DNA from: JBGTSJ01 sp041940305
GTDB lineage: Bacteria; Planctomycetota; Planctomycetia; Planctomycetales; Planctomycetaceae
Length of the DNA: 64,000 bases
NCBI GenBank assembly: GCA_041940305.1
Contig: JBGTSJ010000023.1
Coordinates: 29,099 to 93,098 of the forward strand
Direction of reading: 5' to 3'
Made by a program: the position numbers and the translations under genes. Positions 26,661 through 36,608 of this stretch are shown here, piece after piece. Under the pieces are notes generated by a model. The model saw only the letters and a program-made list of their open reading frames with translations, did no database searches and was not told the origin of the DNA. Position 1 is the first letter of the stretch; every line of letters starts with the position of its first letter.

Positions 26661-26886
26661 ATGATCAGATCCAGGTTCCGACAGGAAACAGCGTCGTGTC
26701 GCGATCGACGCTCAGCAACGTTCGTCCCTTGCTGGCGCGGCGGGCTGGTGTAAGCGGCTTTCGCCCCGATTTCTGCGCGATCAAGGGCTTTCAACCATTC
26801 AGGGGTTGATTGCCGAAGGCGGCCCTTTCACCGCCTGCTGCAGCGACGAGAGTCTAGCGGACGGCACACGGAGTGTGCCTGTGACT

Positions 26887-27774
26887 CTATGCCGCGGCGC
26901 GCTGCTCGCCGGGCTGCGACCAGTCGTGGTAGTCGTAGCCGTAGTGGTTGCGAAGCCAGGCGTCGACCGTGTGAGCGAAGTACGTCCGGTCGTCGGCCGA
27001 GAACCATTCGAACGGATGCCGGTCCGAACTGCGGACGATCTTGTTTCCCTCGGGGGACTCCTGCGACGCCATGCGCTCCTTGCTCGTTGCCTCGACAATC
27101 TCCGCGAAGAACGCGTTGTCGCGCTCGGGCAGTTCGAGAAATCGCCACACGCGGCGGAGCTGAGTGGCGGTATCGGTCTTCAGCTGTTCATAGTGGAGGA
27201 CGAGCGTGCGGCTCGAGGGAAGGCGGTGGATATCGCGGTCCCAGGCGTTGAGCTGACGCATCCGCAGCCACAGATCGCGGGGAATGTCGTTCCCGATCAG
27301 CCGGTCGTTGCGCAGATACGCCGAGAACGGCACCTGAAAGGCGGGGAGATGACGCTTCTTTTCGTACGCCGAGACCATCGCGGCCCGGATGTCTCTGACG
27401 AGGAAGACATATTTGGGGAACGGCACAATCCGGCTGAGGGGCCACATGTGGACCAGCGGGCTGGGGGCCTCGTGCGACTGGATGATCCGCGGCAGCCGCC
27501 AGTACACCTTGTCGTGCCGGGGGCCGTTGATGATGCTGCGGTCACGGATGTGCTGGAGGTCCGGCAGCTGGTACTCGCGGATCAGCCCCTGCGAGAGCAT
27601 ATTGTTGAGCCAGTGGCTGCCGGACTGGTGCATCGTCATGATGTGCCCGGCGATGTGAAAGTTGCCCGGCTTCAGCAGCGTAAAGGCCGTCAGCTCGTGA
27701 CGCAGGAACCGGTACGACTGGCGCAGCCGCCCGCGCAACGTGCGGCCGCCCCTGATTGCATGAGACGAGGACAT
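26887..27774 (-). CDS. Sulfotransferase (type A, convergent copy)
   Basis: A 295-residue sulfotransferase on the opposite strand. The 5' loop H-Q-S-G-S-H-W-L lies at 49-56, and the 3' site is Y-V-F-L-V-R-D-I-R-A-A-M-V-S. The ending W-F-S-A-D-D-R-T-Y and Y-G-Y-D-Y-H-D-W matches the other type A members. It has a longer basic N-terminus than its paralogues. ATG follows GGGAGGTCAAGG. It closes the five-gene sulfotransferase cluster. Confidence 0.85.
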   Translation of the reverse strand: MSSSHAIRGGRTLRGRLRQSYRFLRHELTAFTLLKPGNFHIAGHIMTMHQSGSHWLNNMLSQGLIREYQLPDLQHIRDRSIINGPRHDKVYWRLPRIIQSHEAPSPLVHMWPLSRIVPFPKYVFLVRDIRAAMVSAYEKKRHLPAFQVPFSAYLRNDRLIGNDIPRDLWLRMRQLNAWDRDIHRLPSSRTLVLHYEQLKTDTATQLRRVWRFLELPERDNAFFAEIVEATSKERMASQESPEGNKIVRSSDRHPFEWFSADDRTYFAHTVDAWLRNHYGYDYHDWSQPGEQRAAA

Positions 27775-27941
27775 CCTTGACCTCCCGTTGACGCCGCGGA
27801 CCGCGGCGGAAGAATGGCCGCGGATGGTACGCCCGGCCCGTGGAAATGGTCAAGACGGGCTGCCGCCACGGTTCGGCCCCAAAGAGCCGCGACCGGCAGG
27901 GAGCGGTCCGAGTAAGGAGCGACTTGAGTAATCGCGTCCCC

Positions 27942-28175
27942 CTACAACAGGGCGTAAATCACAATCTGCACCCCGAGCGCCAAAGCGGCTCCCCATTTCA
28001 GGTTCGCCCCGCGGCGGCCATCGACCTGGGGAACCGCGGTCTCGGCGCGTGGCAGGGTGAGGACCCAGACCAGGACCGCCAGCGGCAACAGGATGAACAG
28101 GCCGCGGACGACGCTCAGCGGGATCGCTGCGAGCGCCTCGCGGAAGAAGTCGCCGATCTGATGCAGGATCGTCAT
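27942..28175 (-). CDS. Small membrane protein coupled to the symporter
   Basis: A 77-residue protein with an amphipathic N-terminus, a helix (L-F-I-L-L-P-L-A-V-L-V-W-V-L) and a C-terminal helix (A-L-A-L-G-V-Q-I-V-I-Y-A-L-L). Its start overlaps the stop of the sodium/solute symporter gene by four bases, so it is probably a co-translated accessory subunit. No family recognised. Confidence 0.6.
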   Translation of the reverse strand: MTILHQIGDFFREALAAIPLSVVRGLFILLPLAVLVWVLTLPRAETAVPQVDGRRGANLKWGAALALGVQIVIYALL

Positions 28176-29758
28176 CCGGCCTCCTCAAGTCGCCGTCGCG
28201 AGTAGACGTACTGCAGTTTCTCGGCCGGGTCCGGCGGCGAGAGCAGGCTGATCGCCGCCAGCACCGCCGCCGTCACCAGGAACGCCCAGACGGAGAAGTA
28301 CAGGAACGGGTCGGGAATCTGGAACAGCGGCTGCCAGCCGAGCGACTCGATGACGGAGGGCTGGCTGAGGGCATACAGGCCGGCCGTAGTGGCGACGCCG
28401 CACACGAACGCGATCACGGCGGCCCTGCCGGTCGCCCGTCGCCAGAACACCCCCAGCAGCAGGAGCGCCAACGCCGGCCCCTGGAAGAACGCCATCAGCG
28501 TCTGGAAGATGGCGTAGATGCCGGAGCCGTCGTCGGCCCGGAGCAGGAAGAACGCGAAACCGACGCCCCAGGCCACCAGCGCCACGGTTGTGAGGCGACC
28601 CATCCGCAGCAGCTGCCGCTCGTCCGCATCCCGATGGAGGAACCGCTTGTAGAGGTCATTGCAGACGATCGTTGAGGCCGAATTCAGGTAGGAATCGACG
28701 CTCGACATTAGGGCGGCGATGAAGCCTGCGACGAATACGCCCCGGAGTCCGCTCGGCAACAGTGCTGAGACCAGGGTCGGGAACGCCGCGTCACCCTCCT
28801 CCATTTCCGGGAACTTCACGACTGCGATCAGACCCGGCACGGCGATGACGATCGGAATGATGTTCTTCAGCACGGCTCCCCAGACGTAGCTGGCCTTCGC
28901 GGCGAACTCGCTGCTTGAGCCGAGTGACCGCTGCACGATGGCCTGATTGCCGATCCAGTAGGCCGGACTGAGGACCAGCGCCAGCCCGAAGTAGATTGCC
29001 GGCCAGGGAAACGGCGACGGCGCATCAGCCGGAACGATCAGATCGAGCCGGTGATCCTCGGCCGAGGTTGCCGCCATTGTTTCGTCAGCGGCTTCGGCCT
29101 CGATGGCGGCGCGCTCGGCGAGTTTGGCTCGCAGTCCGTCGATGCCCCCCACGTCGATCAGCCCGAGGATCAGCACCAGCAGGCAGCCGCCGATCATCAC
29201 GCCGCACTGCAGGGCGTCCGTATACACGACGGCCGCGAGCCCACCGAACACCGTGTACGTTCCCACCAGCACGGCCGTCACCCCGATGCAGACGCCGGGG
29301 TCCCAGCCGAATACCTGCGTCATCATCTTGGCCGAGGCCAGCAGCATGATGCCGAGATTACACGCCATGAAGCCCAGCCAGCAGATCGCCAGCAGCGACC
29401 GGACGCCGGCGTTGTAACGCCGCTCCATGAACTCCGGGACGGTGTAGACGCCGGTGCGGTAGAAGAACGGCACGAAGATGAAGGCGGCGACGATCATCGC
29501 CGGCACGCAGCCGATCCACTCGAAGTTGGCGACGGCCAATCCGTGACGGTAGGCTGCGCCGCCGACGCCGATGATGTCGGTCCCGCCGATGTCGGTCGCC
29601 ACCAGCGACATGCCGACCGCCCACCAGGGGAGCGATCGCCCGGCGAGGAAGAAATCGGCCCCCGACTTGATTCGGCGGCCGATCCACAACCCGAGCGCGA
29701 GCGTGCCGAGCAGGTACGCGACGATCACGACATAATCGAGGTTCGACAGCGACGTCAC
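28172..29758 (-). CDS. Sodium/solute symporter (SSS family)
   Basis: A 528-residue transporter with the SSS fold: N-terminal D-Y-V-V-I-V-A-Y-L-L-G, the F-F-L-A-G-R-S-L-P-W-W signature near residue 36-46, T-D-I-G-G-T-D, G-G-L-A-A-V-V-Y-T-D-A-L-Q and a later A-A-L-M-S-S-V-D-S-Y-L-N-S-A-S-T. About 13 membrane helices, with an acidic soluble insert near 215-245. It imports a sugar, acid or similar solute with Na+; the substrate cannot be read. The start is GTG. Confidence 0.9.
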   Translation of the reverse strand: MTSLSNLDYVVIVAYLLGTLALGLWIGRRIKSGADFFLAGRSLPWWAVGMSLVATDIGGTDIIGVGGAAYRHGLAVANFEWIGCVPAMIVAAFIFVPFFYRTGVYTVPEFMERRYNAGVRSLLAICWLGFMACNLGIMLLASAKMMTQVFGWDPGVCIGVTAVLVGTYTVFGGLAAVVYTDALQCGVMIGGCLLVLILGLIDVGGIDGLRAKLAERAAIEAEAADETMAATSAEDHRLDLIVPADAPSPFPWPAIYFGLALVLSPAYWIGNQAIVQRSLGSSSEFAAKASYVWGAVLKNIIPIVIAVPGLIAVVKFPEMEEGDAAFPTLVSALLPSGLRGVFVAGFIAALMSSVDSYLNSASTIVCNDLYKRFLHRDADERQLLRMGRLTTVALVAWGVGFAFFLLRADDGSGIYAIFQTLMAFFQGPALALLLLGVFWRRATGRAAVIAFVCGVATTAGLYALSQPSVIESLGWQPLFQIPDPFLYFSVWAFLVTAAVLAAISLLSPPDPAEKLQYVYSRRRLEEAG

Positions 29759-30014
29759 GGCAACGGTTCCGTCTCAGTGCCTGTGCGGACCTGGCAATCG
29801 GCAACACGTTAAGTGCTCACGCGGGAAAACAAAAGCCGCGCGGGACTCAATCGCGGCATTGATCCCTGTTGTTGCGGCGCCGGCGGTGCCTTGCGCTTCG
29901 TTGGACGAGTAGAAACGCTAAGATTCGGGCCGCATGTGCGAACCGCGACTCAGCGGGGGCGGCGCGAGCGGGTCGCGGTCTGCCCGCAGTCCATTCCTAC
30001 GCCGGGAGAGACGC

Positions 30015-31124
30015 GTGGCCATCGAATTCTCGTGTCCGCAATGCCAGCACCTGCTCCGTACGTCCGAGGACAAGGCGGGACTGAGTGCCAAATGCCCGGC
30101 GTGCGGCTCGCCGATCTGGGTCCCTTATGCTCACGAAGCGGGCGGACCGGCGCCGGAGAACGTCGATCCGGATGCCATCAGCGGCGAGAAGGTGTCGGAC
30201 CCGTTCGGCGGCGTCTCCAGCGAACCGGCCCAGGAGAGCCAACCGCAGGACGAATTTGCATCTCATGTCGAAGATGAGGCTGCGGCTGATCCGGCCGACG
30301 TCCCGCGACGCCGCGCGGCCCCGGCACAGGTGCGTTGTCCGAGCTGCGCGGCCGCGAACGACGTGGGGACGCCGGTCTGCCGGTTCTGCGGCACGTCGCT
30401 GGACGGCGTGGAGCCCGTCAAAGAGCGGGAATGGCGTCCGCCGCCGTTCGACGTCGGGGAGATCATGTCGACGGCGTGGCGGTTTTACACTCAGGAGATC
30501 GGCCTGCTGATCGGCTGCCAGCTCCTGTTCATCCTCACCATTTTCGGAATGGAAGCCGTGATCGGCATTCCGATCTTCATCGCGGCCATGGCACTGCAGG
30601 ATGATGCCGCGATCGCCGTCATTCCAATTGCGATCATCGCAGTGCCGTTTCTGCTTGCCGGGATCGCCGCTCTAACGGTGGGTTGGACGAAGCTGTACCT
30701 GAACGTCACTCGGGGCGAGCCGCGCGGAGTCGGCGATCTTTACTATGGGTTCATGGATGGACGCAGGTTTCTGGGGCGGGCGCTGCTGGTTTTCGTCGCG
30801 GCGTTTGCCGTAATCCTCGTGGGTATGTTGTTGTGTTGTGTCCCCGGTCTGATTGCGGCCATGTGCTGGTGGCCTGCAATCCCATTGCTGCTGGACCGCG
30901 ACTGTCCTGGGGGCGACGCGATCGGTCAGACATACGAGCTGGTCAAGCGGAATTTCGGGCAGGTCCTCGCCGTGGGGGCAATCGCGTTTGCAGTGCAGAT
31001 GATCTCCGGAATGGTGCCCTATCTGGGCATCATCCTGCAGTTGTTCGCAATCCCGTTTGCGATGCTGATGACGACGGTCGCTTATCTGCGATTGACCGAG
31101 CAGAGGACCGCCTTCGATCGATAG
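30015..31124 (+). CDS. Zinc-ribbon membrane protein
   Basis: A 369-residue protein. Two cysteine-pair modules precede the membrane part: C-P-Q-C with C-P-A-C near residues 7-30, and C-P-S-C with C-R-F-C near 110-135, separated by an acidic linker. From about 170 there are around six hydrophobic helices, including G-M-L-L-C-C-V-P-G-L-I-A-A-M-C-W-W and L-L-L-D-R-D-C. GTG 30015 follows GGGAGAGACGC. A regulatory or assembly role at the membrane is only a guess. Confidence 0.75.
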   Translation: MAIEFSCPQCQHLLRTSEDKAGLSAKCPACGSPIWVPYAHEAGGPAPENVDPDAISGEKVSDPFGGVSSEPAQESQPQDEFASHVEDEAAADPADVPRRRAAPAQVRCPSCAAANDVGTPVCRFCGTSLDGVEPVKEREWRPPPFDVGEIMSTAWRFYTQEIGLLIGCQLLFILTIFGMEAVIGIPIFIAAMALQDDAAIAVIPIAIIAVPFLLAGIAALTVGWTKLYLNVTRGEPRGVGDLYYGFMDGRRFLGRALLVFVAAFAVILVGMLLCCVPGLIAAMCWWPAIPLLLDRDCPGGDAIGQTYELVKRNFGQVLAVGAIAFAVQMISGMVPYLGIILQLFAIPFAMLMTTVAYLRLTEQRTAFDR

Positions 31125-31243
31125 CGGTCCACTGGCGGGCGATGATACGGCGATGGACTGCGCCGGTTTACTTCGACTGGGCGATCGGCGACACTGACTT
31201 GCCTCGGTTGGCCTCTCAACGTGTTCTGTGCGGAGTGCTCTCC

Positions 31244-32128
31244 ATGCGTCGGCGCGATTTTCTGGTGACGGCAGCGGCTGCGATCGGCGCCGGTGCGACT
31301 GCGGGCCCCTGGAGCGTCGGCGGCGCCGCGGAGCCGGAGTTGGATGGGGGGATGCGGTTCGGGCTGGTCACCTATCTGTGGGGACAGGACTGGGACCTCC
31401 CTACGCTCATCGCCAACTGCGAAGAGACCGGCGTCTACGGCGTCGAACTCCGGACGACGCATGCCCACGGTGTGGAGCCGTCGCTTTCCGAGGCGGAGCG
31501 CGTCGAGGTGCGCAAGCGGTTTGCCGACAGCCGGGTGACGTGCGCGGGGATCGGCAGCAACGAGCGGTACGACAACCCCGATCCGGCCGTCGTGCGGAAA
31601 GCGATCGAGGCGAGCAAGGAGTTCATCGTCCTCAGCCACGACATCGGCTCGACCGGTGTGAAAGTGAAGCCGGACCGGTTCTATGACGACGTGCCGCGCG
31701 AGCAGACGATCGAGCAGATCGGCAAGGCCCTGAATGAACTCGGGCAGTTCGCTGAAGGCTTCGGTCAGCAGGTGCGGCTGGAGGTGCACGGCCAGTGCGC
31801 GGAGCTGCCGACAATCAAGTCGATCATGGAGATTGCCGATCACCCGAGCGTGGCCGTGTGCTGGAACAGCAACACGACCGACCTGAAAGGGGAGGGGCTG
31901 GAGGCGAACTTCCGGATGGTGCGCGACCGCTTCGGCGACACGCTGCACGTGCGGGCGCTGACCAGCGAGGATTACCCATGGCAGCAACTGGTCGACCTGC
32001 TGGTCGAGACCGAGTACGCGGGCTGGGTGCTGCTGGAGGCCAGCGGAACACCCGAGGATCGCGTCGCCGCGCTGAGGGAGCAGCGCGAGTTGTTCGATCA
32101 ACTCGTCGCGCAGGCACGCCGATCGTAG
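31244..32128 (+). CDS. Tat-exported TIM-barrel (xylose isomerase-like) protein
   Basis: A 294-residue protein with a twin-arginine signal (R-R-R-D-F-L-V-T-A-A-A-A-I-G) and a sugar phosphate isomerase/epimerase-type barrel: F-G-L-V-T-Y-L-W-G, G-V-Y-G-V-E-L-R-T-T-H-A-H-G, L-E-V-H-G-Q near residue 185, V-C-W-N-S-N-T-T-D, and V-L-L-E-A-S-G at the end. The Glu/His/Asp pattern fits a metal site. Substrate unknown; such periplasmic members are frequent in planctomycetes. It starts 119 bases after the zinc-ribbon gene. Confidence 0.82.
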   Translation: MRRRDFLVTAAAAIGAGATAGPWSVGGAAEPELDGGMRFGLVTYLWGQDWDLPTLIANCEETGVYGVELRTTHAHGVEPSLSEAERVEVRKRFADSRVTCAGIGSNERYDNPDPAVVRKAIEASKEFIVLSHDIGSTGVKVKPDRFYDDVPREQTIEQIGKALNELGQFAEGFGQQVRLEVHGQCAELPTIKSIMEIADHPSVAVCWNSNTTDLKGEGLEANFRMVRDRFGDTLHVRALTSEDYPWQQLVDLLVETEYAGWVLLEASGTPEDRVAALREQRELFDQLVAQARRS

Positions 32129-32176
32129 GGCCGCGACCGGAGTGCGCGGGCTGCGCTTGTGTGTGTGACCGCAGGC

Positions 32177-33730
<1,554 letters not shown>

Positions 33731-33837
33731 CGGCAGACTCGCGATTCAGGGTGACACGGATGCAGCAGCCGGTGACGGCGAACGAACGTCAGGGTGAGGA
33801 CGGCGCCGATCGGCCGACCGCCGCCCGGTTCGGACTC

Positions 33838-34221
33838 TCACGCATGATGCACATTGAACCACTTCCCGCAATGTTCGCACTTCACATCTCCATGCGGTGA
33901 AACATCGGCGCCCGTTCCCAGCGGGGCGCCGCAGTGCGTGCAGACGTACCCGACGGACGTGCCGCCGGCCTGCTGACCGGGATCGTCACGCCGCATCCGA
34001 CTCCGCAGGCGATCCAGCTTCCCCTGTGCTGGGTGTTTCCCGAAGACCATCGCCCCGCCGGCCATCACGAACGCGAGCGCAATGAAGCTGCCGAAGATCC
34101 GGAAGAACAGCGGCGGGGAATGGAACTCGTTAAACGGTGTGCCCCACAGGAATCCGAGGACCGTCAGCCCGATTCCGAGGGGAACGATCCCCATCGCGCG
34201 CGCAAACCAGTTGTTCTGCAT
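33838..34221 (-). CDS. Small zinc-ribbon protein with two membrane helices
   Basis: A 127-residue protein with two N-terminal helices (I-V-P-L-G-I-G-L-T-V-L-G-F-L and I-F-G-S-F-I-A-L-A-F-V), a basic linker, and a C-terminal zinc ribbon C-T-H-C ... C-E-H-C-G-K-W-F. GGGAGAA precedes the ATG. No named family. Confidence 0.7.
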   Translation of the reverse strand: MQNNWFARAMGIVPLGIGLTVLGFLWGTPFNEFHSPPLFFRIFGSFIALAFVMAGGAMVFGKHPAQGKLDRLRSRMRRDDPGQQAGGTSVGYVCTHCGAPLGTGADVSPHGDVKCEHCGKWFNVHHA

Positions 34222-34346
34222 CGTGTTCTCCCGCCCCGAATATCGGAGACGGCGCTGATGCCTGCAAGCACTCCGGGCGGCGGAACTGCTTTTCCTGCCT
34301 CGCGGCGTGCGAAGGAAGCTGCCGGCAGTCGTACCGCGTTGTGCCC

Positions 34347-35336
34347 TCAGGCCGCACTGGCGTCCCGGGCTTCGTCGACGGACTCGGCCAGGCTCGACTC
34401 CAGTCGCGCGATCTCGCCCTGCAGCTCCGCGACTTCTCGTTCTTTGATCGCCAGCTGGTCCCGCAGTTTCGTCAGTCGCTTTTCGGTGCTGCCGCCGATC
34501 ACGCGGTCAATCACTTCCAGCAGCAGGATCGCGCGCCACAATCGCATCGCCGTGCCCCGCAGGCGGAACACCCGCAGCGTCTTTGCCAGTTGCTGCAGGC
34601 GGGCCATGCGCCCGAGGCGGAACAGCCGTCCCAGCCGCAGCGCGGGTAGGAAGTCCACGAGCGGGAGACAGACGATGAGTGCGTCCAGCCAGTGGGTGCG
34701 GGCGTAGCGCCATTTTCGCTCTGAGAGCGAGAGCATGAGGACGAATTCAAACGTGAAGGCCATCCAGATGAGGCCGGCGCTGGCCTTCACGGTGAACAGC
34801 AGCCAGGCATTCGAGCGGATCTGCGATTCGAGATAGTGCTCGGCCGCCAGCAGGGGAAGCACCATCAGGGCGATGACGAGCATGGGGACGCTTGCTCCGC
34901 GCTCCACACGATTGCGGAGACCGGCGTCCACGCCGGCCCAGCCGATGCGGGGCAGCCAGACCATCGAACCGCCGGCGTGATCGCGCGCGGCCGCGCGTGA
35001 CGGAGGAAACGCGCATTGCCACAGGCTGCGCTTCAGACGTCCGCCGGCCCGCCAGTGCAGCAAACCCTCCAGCACAAACACCGGATACAGCAACAGCACG
35101 CCCCACCCGCAGATGGCCCCGGCGAGCATCGTCATCCGGCTGACCGCCGGGTCGAGAGGCTGGCTGGGAGTGACAAGCAGGGCGGCCTCGTCTGTCTGCT
35201 CCCGGACCGCCGGCTCGGCCCTGAGTCCGGGCATCAGGTGCAGGGCTCCGGCCATCAGCAGTAGAAACAGTACCGACAGCCAGAACATCGCCGGCGCGAG
35301 CCGTTGATCGAGATGCGTCGGTTCCGGTCGGTTCAT
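34347..35336 (-). CDS. Channel-like membrane protein with a voltage-sensor-like segment
   Basis: A 329-residue membrane protein starting at ATG 35336 behind GGAGGAGTC. It has helices near residues 15-35, 70-95, 150-170 and 185-205. Then comes an arginine-ladder segment (L-R-L-G-R-L-F-R-L-G-R-M-A-R-L) like an S4 voltage sensor, and a C-terminal coiled coil (A-I-K-E-R-E-V-A-E-L-Q-G-E-I-A-R-L). No selectivity filter (T-x-G-Y-G) is visible, so it may be a sensor-only ion channel relative rather than a potassium channel. Confidence 0.65.
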   Translation of the reverse strand: MNRPEPTHLDQRLAPAMFWLSVLFLLLMAGALHLMPGLRAEPAVREQTDEAALLVTPSQPLDPAVSRMTMLAGAICGWGVLLLYPVFVLEGLLHWRAGGRLKRSLWQCAFPPSRAAARDHAGGSMVWLPRIGWAGVDAGLRNRVERGASVPMLVIALMVLPLLAAEHYLESQIRSNAWLLFTVKASAGLIWMAFTFEFVLMLSLSERKWRYARTHWLDALIVCLPLVDFLPALRLGRLFRLGRMARLQQLAKTLRVFRLRGTAMRLWRAILLLEVIDRVIGGSTEKRLTKLRDQLAIKEREVAELQGEIARLESSLAESVDEARDASAA

Positions 35337-35499
35337 CGACTCCTCCGGCCGGTGGATGTTCAGCGATCCGTTTCGCGAACGAGACCCGTCTCCGCCGCTC
35401 GCCAGCCAATAATGCGGCATGCTCCATCCAGGGAAACGGACGAAACGGCCCTCCGGATCATCTCATCCGGGCCGCGGCAATGAAAGGTGGGCGGACGAA

Positions 35500-36321
35500 T
35501 CACGCGGCCGAACGTCGTGAGGCCGACAATTGCTCCGCCGCGAGGACTTCCAGCACAATGCCGCCGTAGTCCTGAGCGCCGGTCGATCCCGGAGCATACT
35601 CGAAGATCGACTGTCCAAAGCTCGGTGCCTCGGCCAGCTTGATGTTCCGCCGTACGCGCGTCTCGAAGACTTGCGCCTGCGCCCACGGGGACTGCGGATC
35701 ACTCTGCCCAAGGAACCGCATCAGATCGTCGGTGACGTCCGCGGCCAGCCGAGTGCCGGTCTCGTACAGGCACAGCACAACGCCGGAGATCCGCAACTCC
35801 CGGTTCAGCCGCCGCGTGACCAGGGCCGTCGTCTCAAACAGCTTGGACAGTCCCTGCAGGGCGAAGAAGTGCGGCTGCAGGGGGATGAACACTTCCTTCG
35901 CCAGGCACAGCGAGTTGATCGTCAGCACGCCCAACGACGGCGGGCAGTCCATGATGATGTAATCGAACTGCAGCGACGCCGACGCCGCCTCCACCGCCTT
36001 TCTGAGCACGAATTCACGGCCCGGGGCATCGACCAGTTCCAGCTCGGTCGCGGCGAGGTCGAGGTCGGCCGGCACGACCCACAGGTTCTCGCAGGCCATC
36101 TGCCGCACATCGTTCAGCGACTTCGCCCCGGCAAACACTTGGTAGATCGAGTCGGTGCTGCCGACTGTCTCGATCCCGAGATGCAGCGACGCATGCGCCT
36201 GCGGATCGAGATCGATCAGACAGACCCTTCGCCCGGCCCGCGCCAGTCCCGCGGCCAGATTGACGCTCGTGGTCGTCTTGCCAACCCCGCCCTTCTGGTT
36301 CATGACGGCGATGGTGCGCAT
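35500..36321 (-). CDS. parA: ParA/Soj-family ATPase
   Basis: A 273-residue partition-type ATPase. The deviant Walker A is N-Q-K-G-G-V-G-K-T-T at residues 8-17, followed by L-I-D-L-D-P-Q-A-H-A (A') and I-I-M-D-C-P-P-S-L-G (Walker B). It binds DNA as an ATP dimer to move chromosomes, plasmids or protein cargo. ATG 36321 is chosen for GGAGG nine bases upstream; longer in-frame versions add a non-family N-terminus. No parB lies next to it, so it may position some other cargo. It is divergent from the NtrC-like gene. Confidence 0.9.
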   Translation of the reverse strand: MRTIAVMNQKGGVGKTTTSVNLAAGLARAGRRVCLIDLDPQAHASLHLGIETVGSTDSIYQVFAGAKSLNDVRQMACENLWVVPADLDLAATELELVDAPGREFVLRKAVEAASASLQFDYIIMDCPPSLGVLTINSLCLAKEVFIPLQPHFFALQGLSKLFETTALVTRRLNRELRISGVVLCLYETGTRLAADVTDDLMRFLGQSDPQSPWAQAQVFETRVRRNIKLAEAPSFGQSIFEYAPGSTGAQDYGGIVLEVLAAEQLSASRRSAA

Positions 36322-36608
36322 CCGACGGTCCTCCATGACTCGGCATCGCCGCGACAATCGAAGTCCATTCGCGGCCTGAGATATGACGCTCCAGACGCGG
36401 CGGCCGCCGGTCAGGAACGCCGCGAGTATACGCCCGCTCCCGCCTCGACTGATAGACGAATTCCATCGCTCAAAACTGGGAAAAGAGAGGCAATCGCGAC
36501 TCGGACGGCGGCTCCCGGACACGACGGGCGTATGCTAAGGTGGAGCCAGTCCAGCGCCGGCTTCCGGGTCGATCGCGCTCCTCCAATCCTCCATTCGCTC
36601 AACCGGCC

